The notes under the pieces: generated by a model
Seen by the model: the letters and a program-made list of their open reading frames with translations, nothing else
Databases searched by the model: none
What the model was told of the DNA's origin: nothing
Shown: positions 1 to 5,241 of the stretch, in pieces
Position numbering within the stretch: the stretch's first letter is position 1
How the letters are laid out: each line of letters opens with the position of its first letter
Translations under genes and position numbers: made by a program
DNA from: JASFRI01 sp050115015
Lineage (GTDB): Bacteria; Acidobacteriota; Polarisedimenticolia; CBDVAL01
Length of the DNA stretch: 5,241 nucleotides
Direction: 5' to 3'
Assembly (NCBI GenBank): GCA_050115015.1
Contig: JASFRI010000311.1
Location: 1-5,241 of the forward strand

Positions 1-3000
1 CGGTCACGCCGACCGAGCGGCCCTCCGCGAGGAGCGACAGGATGATCCGCGCGCCCGTGAACGTCTTGCCCGAGCCCGGCGGGCCCTGCACCGCGAGCAC
101 GCCCTGGTCGAGCTCCAGCGCCAGGCGGCGGGCCGCGTCGACGACATTCTCGTCGGGGTACCGCAGTGATTCGCCACGGTCGTGGGTTCCGGGCCGACCG
201 TCCGGAGACTCCGACGCGGCAGCCCTCGTGGAACGCACGCTGCCAGTGTCGGCGTCGTCCCCCATCCCGGCGGCCGGGGGCCGGTCGTCCGGACCCGGCT
301 CGGGGAACGTGCGGAGTCCGGCCGCGGATGCGCCGCCGGACCGACCCGCTGTGCCCCGGCTCCGGCGGCGGGAGGCGATGTCGACGACGTTGTCGGGCAG
401 GTCCTCTGATGGTGCTGCATCGCCTGCGGTCCGGCGGGAAGCAGGCGACCCGGTGCTGTTTCTCCCTCCCGGCGTCGAACCCCGCTCCGGGTCATGCTCG
501 TCGCGGGCGCGCCGATGCGGACCTCCCGGACGGCCACGGTTCGCTCCGCGTCCGGGCCGTACCCCGGCCCCACGACCGCGTTCATGCCCGCCGATGAGAC
601 GCCGGGGCGGCAGCCGGAGGAGCAGGTCCCGGGCGGCGCGGTAGGGGCCCGGCGCGTCGATCCCGTTCTTCGAGGTCCAGTCGGCGATCGCCCAGAGCGA
701 CTTCTCCAGCACGTCCTTGCGGAAGTGCTTGTAGACGAACACCGAGGACGGATGCCGGTCCGCGGCGGCCCCCGCCTTCTTGATGTCGACGGTTCGCGTT
801 GCGCCGTCGAGGGACGCCACGGAGCCGATCTTCTCGCCCCGCGGCTCGGTGAGGCTGTCGCCCGGGCGGAGCTTGGTCTCCTGCGCCGGGAAGCGATAGC
901 GGTGCACGGGGCACCGCCCACCCTTCACCTCCTCCACGAAGGTGAGGCCCGAGATCGCCGTCCGCTCGTCGAGGAGATCCTCGTCGGAGAGCTCCTGCAT
1001 CCGGAAGAACTCCCACCAGCTCCCCTTGTCCTCGCGGCGGAAGTAGTCCAGGAGCTGCGCCAGCAGCCAGCGCGCGGCCTGCTCGTCGTCCCGGTCGGCG
1101 GGGTCCTCGGGCAGGCCGTCGACGAGGCGGTCGTAGATCTCCTGCACCTCCTTGCGGCGCTCCTCGATCCGCTCCGACGCATCGCCGGTGGTCTCCTCGG
1201 GTCGCTCGGCGGCCTCGCCGTCGTCGATGGCCTCCTGCCGGACGCGCTCGAGCCAGGTCTGCAATGCCGCGGTGGACAGGCAGTCGTCCCGGTTGTAGGA
1301 CTCGATGGTGCCGCGGATCTCCCCGGTGAGCTCCTCGGTGGCGTCCAGCGCCAGCGCGAGGGAGACGGCGCGCAGCCCCTTGACCGCCTCGCGCAGGTCG
1401 ATCTCCCGCTCGTAGCCCGTGAAGCGCTCGAGCTCCTTGATGGAATAGCTCTCGACGCTGGCGCGCACGCCGTGCCGGACGACGTCGTAGAGGTCGACGA
1501 AGCGCTCCGACCGGAGGAGCCGGTCGATGTCGTCCTCCCGGCTGGCGTGGCGCCCCATGAGCCGCTTCATCGCCGCCGGCTCGTACGGCGCGAAGTGATA
1601 GATGTGCATGCCGGGGTGCTTCTTCCAGCGAACCATGAGGAAGTCGACCAGCGTCTCGAAGGCGCGGCGCTCGTCCCCGTGATCCAGACCCCACAGCGCC
1701 CGGTACTCCAGGGGTCCGTCGCCCTCCCGGAACGCGTAGCCCAGCAGATACTCCCGGCCGCCCTCCTCGAGGAAGCGGTCCCCCTCGATGTCGAAGTAGA
1801 CGTCCGCCGGGTCCGGCGCCGGCAGCCGGCACAGTCCCATCTTCGGCTCCACCGGCAGGCGCTCGTAGAGCGGCTCTCCCCCCTCCCGCGCGCGATACTG
1901 GAGGCGCGCCTGCTGCTGCAGGCGGTCGAAGGTGGCCGCCGCCCCGCGCTTCGGCTTGCCCTGGAGGCCCTTCTCCGCGAAGGCCTCGAGAGTGCTCACG
2001 CCCTGTCGCTGCAGCTCGCGGCTGTGCAGCGACTGCATGCCGGCCACGAGGGAGAGGTGATCGTCCGCGCGGCGCCGCTCGTCGCAGCGCTGCCACCAGA
2101 CGCAGATATCGCACTGCGAGACGGGTTCGGGGTAGATCGACTCGATGCCAGCCTTCGCGTCCACGGCCTCCAGCAGCCGTCCGCGGACCAGCCGGTAGTA
2201 GGCGAGGAAATCGTCGAGGCGGTACTCGTGGGTGGGGAAGTCCGGGCCGGGGGAGACGACGTACATTTTCTCCGGCCAGACGCCCTGGATGCGCTGCACG
2301 AGATCCGAGTAGAGGCAGAGCTGGAGGATCGTGCCGGCGCGGGTCTCGGTGGCGAGCTTCGTGTCGTAGACCTCGTAGGTCCAGTCACCGAGCAGGCTCC
2401 CGGCCGTGCCCCCGGCGCCGGCGGATCCGGTGCCGCCGCTGCGGGCGTTCCCCGCGATCCCGCCCGTCGCGTGCTTCGCGTCCGCGCCGGCGGCTTCCGC
2501 CTCGCGGCCGGCGGTTCCCATCCCCTCGCTCGCACCTCCGGCGTCGCCCGCCGGGTGCTCCCCCTCCGCGGGGGAGACTCCCGCCTCGCGGCCGGCGGTT
2601 CCCACTCCCGGGCTCGGCGCTCCGGCGTCGGCAGCGGCCCTGTCCGCGGATCGTGTCGTCTCGGCGCCGGAGGCGCCCGCATCGCCGGACGCGGACCTCA
2701 TCCCCGGACTTGCCGCCCCCTCGTCGGTCCCGGCCTCCGCGCGTGCGGCGCCCGCGCCATCGTCCTGAGGCTCCCGCCCCGCATCCGGGGCAGAGGCGAA
2801 CAGATCGAGCTGTCCTTCGGCCGGAGTGGCGGACGGGCCGCCGGAGGCCGCCGGGTCGTCCCCGGTCGGAGGCGATCCGTTGCCGCCCACCCTGCCGATC
2901 CGATCGCTCCCCGCCCGGCTCACCTTCCGCAGGATGTCCGCCCGACCGTACCAGGCGCCGTCCTCCAGGACGGCCTGCACGATCACGTCGGCGCCGTCGC

Positions 3001-3277
3001 GCATCGCCTGGCGGGTCTTCTCGGCACCGGATGCCGGGTCCCCCTCGGGAACGTGGATCTCCACGATGCGCAGCCCCTGTCCGCGGAGCGTCTCGAGGTA
3101 GGCCTTCTCGTGGATCAGCCCGCGCTGCTGGAGGATCTCCAGCGCCTGGTCCTTCCAGCGCGGCCGCCGGAGCTCGCCGCGGGCCGCCTCCCGGTCCAGC
3201 AGCGTCAGGTGCCGGCACCCGAGGTGCCGCGCCAGGTCGCTGGCGCTCAGGCGAAGCTGTTCCTCGTGCAGGTGCAT
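1..3277 (-). CDS. TM0106-type RecB-like nuclease / RNase H-like / DNA2-like helicase fusion (3' end outside window)
   Basis: This reading frame is open from ATG at 3277 to the window edge (1092 codons seen), so the C-terminus is missing. Residues 1-410 form a PD-(D/E)XK RecB-family nuclease. It has GRAD (D114), then E302 and D305-T-K307, then Q319-L-C-L-Y323, matching the D...(D/E)xK...QxxxY pattern. C21 plus C389, C392 and C398 (C-x2-C-x5-C) match the 4Fe-4S ligands of Cas4/AddB-like nucleases. A HhH-like stretch follows (about 410-435). Residues about 490-680 are a YprB-type RNase H-like domain, with D496-I-E498, E566 and YNRDD (661-665). Walker A GPPGSGKT is at 1065-1072 and starts an SF1 DNA2/NAM7-type helicase. 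Known relatives are single-chain nuclease-helicases thought to process DNA in repair; the substrate is unknown. The start matches the family N-terminus (LRLSASDLARHLGC); a GAGGG lies only 3 bases upstream. Unusual are the two long low-complexity inserts, residues 122-293 and 898-1035. Confidence 0.93.
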   Translation of the reverse strand, partial: MHLHEEQLRLSASDLARHLGCRHLTLLDREAARGELRRPRWKDQALEILQQRGLIHEKAYLETLRGQGLRIVEIHVPEGDPASGAEKTRQAMRDGADVIVQAVLEDGAWYGRADILRKVSRAGSDRIGRVGGNGSPPTGDDPAASGGPSATPAEGQLDLFASAPDAGREPQDDGAGAARAEAGTDEGAASPGMRSASGDAGASGAETTRSADRAAADAGAPSPGVGTAGREAGVSPAEGEHPAGDAGGASEGMGTAGREAEAAGADAKHATGGIAGNARSGGTGSAGAGGTAGSLLGDWTYEVYDTKLATETRAGTILQLCLYSDLVQRIQGVWPEKMYVVSPGPDFPTHEYRLDDFLAYYRLVRGRLLEAVDAKAGIESIYPEPVSQCDICVWWQRCDERRRADDHLSLVAGMQSLHSRELQRQGVSTLEAFAEKGLQGKPKRGAAATFDRLQQQARLQYRAREGGEPLYERLPVEPKMGLCRLPAPDPADVYFDIEGDRFLEEGGREYLLGYAFREGDGPLEYRALWGLDHGDERRAFETLVDFLMVRWKKHPGMHIYHFAPYEPAAMKRLMGRHASREDDIDRLLRSERFVDLYDVVRHGVRASVESYSIKELERFTGYEREIDLREAVKGLRAVSLALALDATEELTGEIRGTIESYNRDDCLSTAALQTWLERVRQEAIDDGEAAERPEETTGDASERIEERRKEVQEIYDRLVDGLPEDPADRDDEQAARWLLAQLLDYFRREDKGSWWEFFRMQELSDEDLLDERTAISGLTFVEEVKGGRCPVHRYRFPAQETKLRPGDSLTEPRGEKIGSVASLDGATRTVDIKKAGAAADRHPSSVFVYKHFRKDVLEKSLWAIADWTSKNGIDAPGPYRAARDLLLRLPPRRLIGGHERGRGAGVRPGRGANRGRPGGPHRRARDEHDPERGSTPGGRNSTGSPASRRTAGDAAPSEDLPDNVVDIASRRRSRGTAGRSGGASAAGLRTFPEPGPDDRPPAAGMGDDADTGSVRSTRAAASESPDGRPGTHDRGESLRYPDENVVDAARRLALELDQGVLAVQGPPGSGKTFTGARIILSLLAEGRSVGVT
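173..586 (-). other. Second low-complexity insert, between RNase H-like/linker region and helicase Walker A
   Basis: Residues 898-1035 join the conserved segment ending DLLLRLPPRR (up to 893) to the helicase start (YPDENVVDAARRLALELD, from 1040). Relatives, as recalled, have a few tens of residues here, so roughly 100 are extra. The insert is rich in Arg, Gly, Pro, Ser and Asp, with no recognisable domain. Third-position GC in the gene's frame falls to 36 of 60 codons at positions 407-586, whereas the conserved domains of the gene rarely end a codon in A or T. The frame remains open, so the protein is predicted to read through. Confidence 0.65.
2462..2629 (-). repeat. Two tandem 28-residue (84-bp) repeats inside the nuclease insert
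   Basis: Residues 217-244 and 245-272 are two adjacent copies of the same 28-residue unit. Both share D-A-G at the start, G-T-A-G-R-E-A in the middle and H-x-x-G at the end. In DNA the copies are offset by exactly 84 bp. A 24-bp block on the plus strand is identical at 2497-2520 and 2581-2604, followed by about 26 similar bases. A more diverged, 32-residue version appears to precede them (residues 185-216, positions 2630-2725). The insert therefore seems to have grown by in-frame tandem duplication. Confidence 0.8.
2798..2812 (-). other. Candidate beta-clamp (DnaN) binding motif QLDLF
   Basis: Residues 156-160 of the nuclease-helicase read QLDLF, an exact match to the bacterial sliding-clamp-binding consensus QL(S/D)LF known from DNA polymerases, mismatch repair proteins and Hda-like factors. 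It sits in a long low-complexity segment, the usual context for such short linear motifs. Binding to DnaN is inferred. A chance pentapeptide match cannot be excluded from one sequence. Confidence 0.55.
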
Positions 3278-3303
3278 GGTCCCTCGCGAGGCAGGGTCGC
3301 CCG

Positions 3304-3333
3304 ATTCTGCCTCACCCCCCTCTCCTCCGGCAA
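3304..3333 (-). promoter_or_regulatory. Candidate sigma70-type promoter for the nuclease-helicase gene
   Basis: On the minus strand, TTGCCG (3328-3333) and CAGAAT (3304-3309) are separated by 18 bases. Each matches 4 of 6 consensus positions. Transcription would start about 20 bases before the ATG at 3277. The match is weak in such GC-rich DNA and the housekeeping sigma preference of this organism is unknown. Confidence 0.3.
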
Positions 3334-3388
3334 CCCGCGACCCCCCCGGACACGTCAGGGACCGCACGCCCCCACCCATACCCCGCGC

Positions 3389-3446
3389 CAAACATGACAA
3401 ATTCTCGGGGACGGAGGCCTCCGTCCCCGAGAATCGGTCATGTTTG
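3389..3446. repeat. 58-bp near-perfect palindrome, copy 1 (REP-like element)
   Basis: Two 29-base arms meet with no loop at an AGGCCT centre. Only two adjacent positions fail to pair (AA at 3399-3400 against CG at 3435-3436). The core arm is ATTCTCGGGGACGGAGG. The element lies between divergently transcribed genes, so it is not at the 3' end of either and is unlikely to serve them as a terminator here. The A/T-rich outer arms stand out from the GC-rich surroundings. Together with copy 2 it looks like a REP or MITE-type mobile palindrome, possibly moved by a TnpA-REP (RAYT) transposase encoded elsewhere; no transposase is present in this window. Confidence 0.85.
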
Positions 3447-3474
3447 TGCCCGGGAGATGGACACGTGCGGGTGG

Positions 3475-3504
3475 TTGTGAGCGTGGAGAGCCGTCGGGTA
3501 GCAT
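3475..3504 (+). promoter_or_regulatory. Candidate promoter for the YajG-like gene
   Basis: TTGTGA (3475-3480) and TAGCAT (3499-3504) are spaced by 18 bases, and each matches 4 of 6 sigma70 consensus positions. A transcript starting near 3511 would have a leader of about 38 bases ending in a good ribosome binding site. The element lies just downstream of the palindrome, so that repeat forms the upstream boundary of this promoter. Support is modest. Confidence 0.4.
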
Positions 3505-3535
3505 CGAGGCTCCGTCGGAACCCCACGACGCTCCC

Positions 3536-3540
3536 GGAGG
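3536..3540 (+). promoter_or_regulatory. Ribosome binding site fixing the start at 3549
   Basis: GGAGG lies 8 bases before the ATG at 3549, and a signal peptide begins directly at that ATG. The reading frame is open further upstream to 3276, but that extension would translate the palindromic repeat and has no comparable site, so 3549 is the start. Confidence 0.85.
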
Positions 3541-3548
3541 TCTCGAAC

Positions 3549-4430
3549 ATGCGCAACCGGATTGCCGTTCCCCTCATCCTGGGTCTCGCGCTGCTGCTCG
3601 CCGTCGCCCCCACCGTGGCCAAGAAGCGGGATCTCAGCGCGCCGCTCGTGCTGGAGTTCGTGCCGCAGGACACCACCGGCGGTGCGTTCCTGGTTCTGTC
3701 CCCCGCCATGACCCAGGAGCCGGTCTCCCTGGGGTTCGGTGATCAGCGGAACGTCGATGATCCGATGGTCGTCGGCCAGGGGATGGACGACGACGACCGC
3801 ACGTTCCCGGTCCGTGCCGACAGCGATCCGGTACGGTTCGCGCAGGACGTCCTGGTCCAGGTTGCCGGCGAGTGGGGGCTCCGGTGGGACGAGAACGCGC
3901 GCCGGTCGCTGGAGGTGAACCTCGTGCGGTTCTTCGTCCGGGAGACGGATCAGGCAGTCGGCTCGAACTACACCGCCGAGACGGGCCTGAGCTTCGCCCT
4001 CCGGGATGCCAAGGGGGGTGTCCTCGCGGAGGGGACGTCCCGCGGGGACGCCCGGCGCTACGGAAAGAGCGGCAGCCACGAGAACATGAACGAGGTCCTC
4101 AGCGATGCGCTGAAGGAGGCTTACGGCCGGCTCCTCGACAACCGCGATCTCAGGGCCGGCTGGGCCGGAGAGACGACGGCGGCACCGGCTGCCGCCGCAG
4201 TGGCCGCTCCGTCCGCTGCTGCGGCCGCGCCCTCCGGCGGCCTGACCCCCTCCCGGCTCCTCGCCGAGGTGGTGAAGCTGCAGGACAGCGGCGTGGGCAC
4301 CGACATCCTCGTCGAGTACGTGGGCTCCAAGCAGCTCGCCACCGCCTTCAGCGCCGATGACATCCTCGCCTGGAAGAACGCCGGCGTCCCCGAGGAGGTC
4401 ATCAAGACCGCCATGAGCCGCACCCCCTGA
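3549..4430 (+). CDS. Secreted YajG-like periplasmic protein with C-terminal helical domain
   Basis: The 293-residue product starts with a Sec signal peptide: MRNR, a hydrophobic core at residues 5-20, and likely cleavage after TVA (22-24). Residues about 32-198 resemble the YajG / Lipoprotein_16 type of fold. The region has a D-x-R-x-V-D stretch (65-70), an amphipathic helix (94-109), strands around LEVNLVRFFV (121-130) and LSFALRDAKGGVLAEG (147-162), then an ENMNEVLSDALKEAYGRLL helix (178-196). Residues 207-230 are an Ala/Pro linker. Residues 231-293 form a helical domain with two LTxx...GV-type units, ending in DDILAWKNAGVPEEVIKTAM. It has no lipobox cysteine, unlike YajG, so it is expected to be a soluble periplasmic protein. 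Its role is unknown. It appears monocistronic, bounded by the two palindromes. The fold assignment is by pattern, not by search. Confidence 0.88.
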   Translation: MRNRIAVPLILGLALLLAVAPTVAKKRDLSAPLVLEFVPQDTTGGAFLVLSPAMTQEPVSLGFGDQRNVDDPMVVGQGMDDDDRTFPVRADSDPVRFAQDVLVQVAGEWGLRWDENARRSLEVNLVRFFVRETDQAVGSNYTAETGLSFALRDAKGGVLAEGTSRGDARRYGKSGSHENMNEVLSDALKEAYGRLLDNRDLRAGWAGETTAAPAAAAVAAPSAAAAAPSGGLTPSRLLAEVVKLQDSGVGTDILVEYVGSKQLATAFSADDILAWKNAGVPEEVIKTAMSRTP

Positions 4431-4445
4431 CGCACCACCCTGCGC

Positions 4446-4503
4446 CAAACATGACAAATTCTCGGGGACGGAGGCCTCCGTCCCCGAGAATCGGTCAGGT
4501 TTG
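4446..4503. repeat. 58-bp near-perfect palindrome, copy 2 (REP-like; possible terminator)
   Basis: This repeats copy 1 in the same orientation, offset by 1057 bp. Positions 4442-4503 match 3385-3446 at all but one of 62 bases (T3441 is G here, at 4498). The same AA/CG non-pairing is retained, and the T-to-G change adds a third mismatch. It starts 15 bases after the stop codon at 4430, so its long GC-rich hairpin could end the YajG-like transcript, although no clear U-run follows. Because copy 1 is between divergent genes, termination is probably secondary to its nature as a repeat. Confidence 0.85.
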
Positions 4504-4509
4504 GAGGTG

Positions 4510-4538
4510 TTGCTGGCGTGGGACGGGCGTGTTATAAG
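4510..4538 (+). promoter_or_regulatory. Extended -10 promoter candidate for the small SH3-like gene
   Basis: TGTTATAAG at 4530-4538 contains an extended -10 (TG-N-TATAAG, 5 of 6 bases of TATAAT). It is preceded at 17-base spacing by a weak -35, TTGCTG (4510-4515). It is the best -10 match noticed in the window and stands out in GC-rich DNA. It begins 7 bases after palindrome copy 2. Initiation near 4545 would give a leader of about 130 bases to the ATG at 4675, or about 58 bases to 4603. Confidence 0.55.
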
Positions 4539-4674
4539 GAAGGTCCCTGCCCACGATGGACCTCTCCCTCCGGACCCGGCGAGCGGAGGCGTGCACCTCG
4601 CCATGGACGTTCCCTCGGGGCGGTCGGCTGGCCGGAGCTGCGAGGTCGCTGGGCCCTCGGCCCAGGGGCGGGCA

Positions 4675-4941
4675 ATGCGCGACTGCGACTTCCGGGTTGG
4701 CCAGTGCATTCTCACGGAGAGCTATGGCCACGGCACCATCTACGAGATCGACCGTTTCACCTCCACCGACCTCATCCATCTGAGGCTCGATTCCGGCGCG
4801 CGGGCGGCGGTGGAGCCCACGGAGGCGAGGCCCTGCCCGGATCATCCGCAGATCGCTGCTCCACAGCAGAAGGCTGCCGCGGCCGGGGGCGAGCCATCCC
4901 AGGATCGAGGTGACGAGGAGCCTCTACGGCGGAACCGATGA
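4675..4941 (+). CDS. Small SH3/Tudor-like domain protein (PcrA C-terminus / CarD-like)
   Basis: The 88-residue product has a compact beta-rich domain at residues 6-50: FRVGQCI (6-12), YGHGTIYEI (17-25), LIHLRLDSG (33-41) and AAVEP (44-48). This fits the F-x-V-G-x-x-V...YG-x-G-x-V...l-x-V-x-l-x-x-G pattern of SH3/Tudor-like domains such as the UvrD/PcrA C-terminal tail, DUF3553 and the CarD N-terminus. These bind RNA polymerase or nucleic acid, but the partner here is unknown. Residues 55-88 are a polar, probably disordered tail. The start at 4675 has AGGGG 6 bases upstream and directly precedes the domain. ATG 4603 (112 residues) is an in-frame alternative with GGAGG 13 bases upstream. The upstream extension carries no recognisable feature. 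Assignment is by motif only. Confidence 0.7.
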   Translation: MRDCDFRVGQCILTESYGHGTIYEIDRFTSTDLIHLRLDSGARAAVEPTEARPCPDHPQIAAPQQKAAAAGGEPSQDRGDEEPLRRNR

Positions 4942-5152
4942 ACGTCTCGCGGCCGATGCGGCGGTGGCCGGGCCGGCGATCCACCACCGGGAGCCGGTTG
5001 ACGGTGGCAGCGCGATCGGGTCGATCCGCTCGTTCACCAGGCGGAAGATGGTCCGGCCGGGGATGGAGTGGCCGGCCGGCCGCAAGGTCGTCGCAGCCAT
5101 GATGGGCATCGGGCCGCAGGTTGACGGGTCATCGGACGCCGGAACAAGCTGA
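4910..5152 (+). CDS. Weak hypothetical ORF, 80 codons, overlapping the small SH3-like gene
   Basis: This GTG-initiated frame has AGGA 6 bases upstream and overlaps the preceding gene by 32 bases. About 86% of its codons end in G or C, which is high for chance but not decisive here. The predicted product has a Gly/Ala-rich first third, a basic centre with FTRRK and a VVAAMMGIG stretch near residues 59-67. No family is recognised. A competing minus-strand frame (5109 down to 4924, open upstream to the window edge) has similar third-position GC, so which strand, if either, is coding is unresolved. Confidence 0.2.
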   Translation: MTRSLYGGTDERLAADAAVAGPAIHHREPVDGGSAIGSIRSFTRRKMVRPGMEWPAGRKVVAAMMGIGPQVDGSSDAGTS

Positions 5153-5241
5153 GGTACCGGGGCCCTCCGGCAGCGCGGCGACAGGAGATCTGCTGACGGA
5201 TGCCCCCGGAGGCCGGGCCGGCGCGCCGACCCGTCCGCCCC
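5153..5241. other. Short end segment with nothing identifiable
   Basis: Nothing beyond GC-rich sequence with partial inverted similarity (GGCCCTCCGG near 5161 against CCGGAGGCC near 5206) was seen. It is too weak and too far apart to call a terminator. Together with the weak ORF before it, the last 300 bases hold no confident gene. Confidence 0.4.

Larger units (their letters stand above)
2399..2914 (-). other. Disordered Ala/Gly/Glu-rich insert inside the nuclease active site
   Basis: Residues about 122-293 of the nuclease-helicase are rich in Ala, Gly, Glu, Ser, Asp and Pro, with almost no aromatic or large hydrophobic residues. They lie between the active-site D114 (GRAD) and D305-T-K307. 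Relatives, from memory of the family, connect these two strands by a short segment, so about 150 residues look added. The frame stays open and keeps high third-position GC, so this is translated protein and not a disrupted gene. The one hydrophobic island is QLDLF at residues 156-160. The insert is predicted to be intrinsically disordered by composition only. Confidence 0.75.

Noticed and set aside
4..921. A minus-strand 305-codon ORF over the helicase linker
   Set aside because: Its end is an out-of-frame reading of the Walker A region, so it is not a separate gene overall. Only the stretch 585-481 shows coding-like third positions, reported as a finding.
494..3397. A 967-codon plus-strand ORF opposite the nuclease-helicase
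   Set aside because: It is antisense to a gene with clear nuclease, RNase H-like and Walker A motifs. High-GC codon usage removes stops from this antisense frame, and its translation is repetitive Leu/Val/Arg/Pro sequence without any domain.
3276..3548. N-terminal extension of the YajG-like gene to an upstream start at 3276
   Set aside because: It would translate the palindromic repeat and place the signal peptide internally. The GGAGG at 3536-3540 and the Sec signal support 3549.
3389..4503. CRISPR array or ribosomal/tRNA genes
   Set aside because: Only two palindrome copies exist, 1 kb apart with a gene between them, so there is no array. No tRNA or rRNA signature was seen.
3438..4715. 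A 425-codon minus-strand ORF over the YajG-like gene
   Set aside because: It runs through both palindromes and opposite a gene with a ribosome binding site and signal peptide. No motif is present, so it is a shadow frame.
4938..5101. ATG 4938 ORF with an ATGA overlap of the preceding stop
   Set aside because: The overlap is typical of coupled genes, but the translation is Arg/Ser/Gly-rich and only about 72% of its codons end in G/C, lower than the competing frames.

Overview
This is high-GC bacterial chromosomal DNA (roughly 70% G+C by eye), and true genes strongly prefer G or C in third codon positions. That bias produces long antisense shadow ORFs on both strands. A YajG-like periplasmic protein with a Sec signal peptide suggests a Gram-negative (diderm) cell. 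The base composition, the Ala/Gly-rich linkers and the palindromic repeats would fit an acidobacterial, gemmatimonad or myxobacterial type of lineage, but the window does not settle the phylum.

Layout. (1) Positions 3277 down to 1, minus strand: one large gene that is open along its whole length and leaves the window at its 3' end. It encodes a RecB-like nuclease of the TM0106 type with four Fe-S-type cysteines, followed by a YprB-type RNase H-like domain and the start of a DNA2/NAM7-type helicase (Walker A at residues 1065-1072). Two long low-complexity inserts interrupt it: about 170 residues inside the nuclease active site and about 138 residues before the helicase. (2) Positions 3278-3548: a divergent intergenic region with candidate promoters on both strands and one copy of a 58-bp near-perfect palindrome. 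(3) Positions 3549-4430, plus strand: a secreted YajG-like protein with an Ala-rich linker and a C-terminal helical domain. (4) Positions 4446-4503: a second copy of the palindrome, immediately after that gene. (5) Positions 4510-4941, plus strand: an extended -10 promoter candidate and a small SH3/Tudor-like protein. (6) Positions 4942-5241: no confident gene, only a weak 80-codon ORF.

The most interesting points are three. A canonical beta-clamp-binding pentapeptide (QLDLF) lies within the disordered insert that splits the nuclease active site, which suggests the enzyme may be tethered to the replication sliding clamp. The second insert shows a shift in third-position phase and an internal duplication. 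The palindrome occurs twice in the same orientation with the same asymmetric mismatches, as expected of a mobilised REP-like element. The genes around the palindromes do not form an obvious pathway with the nuclease-helicase.
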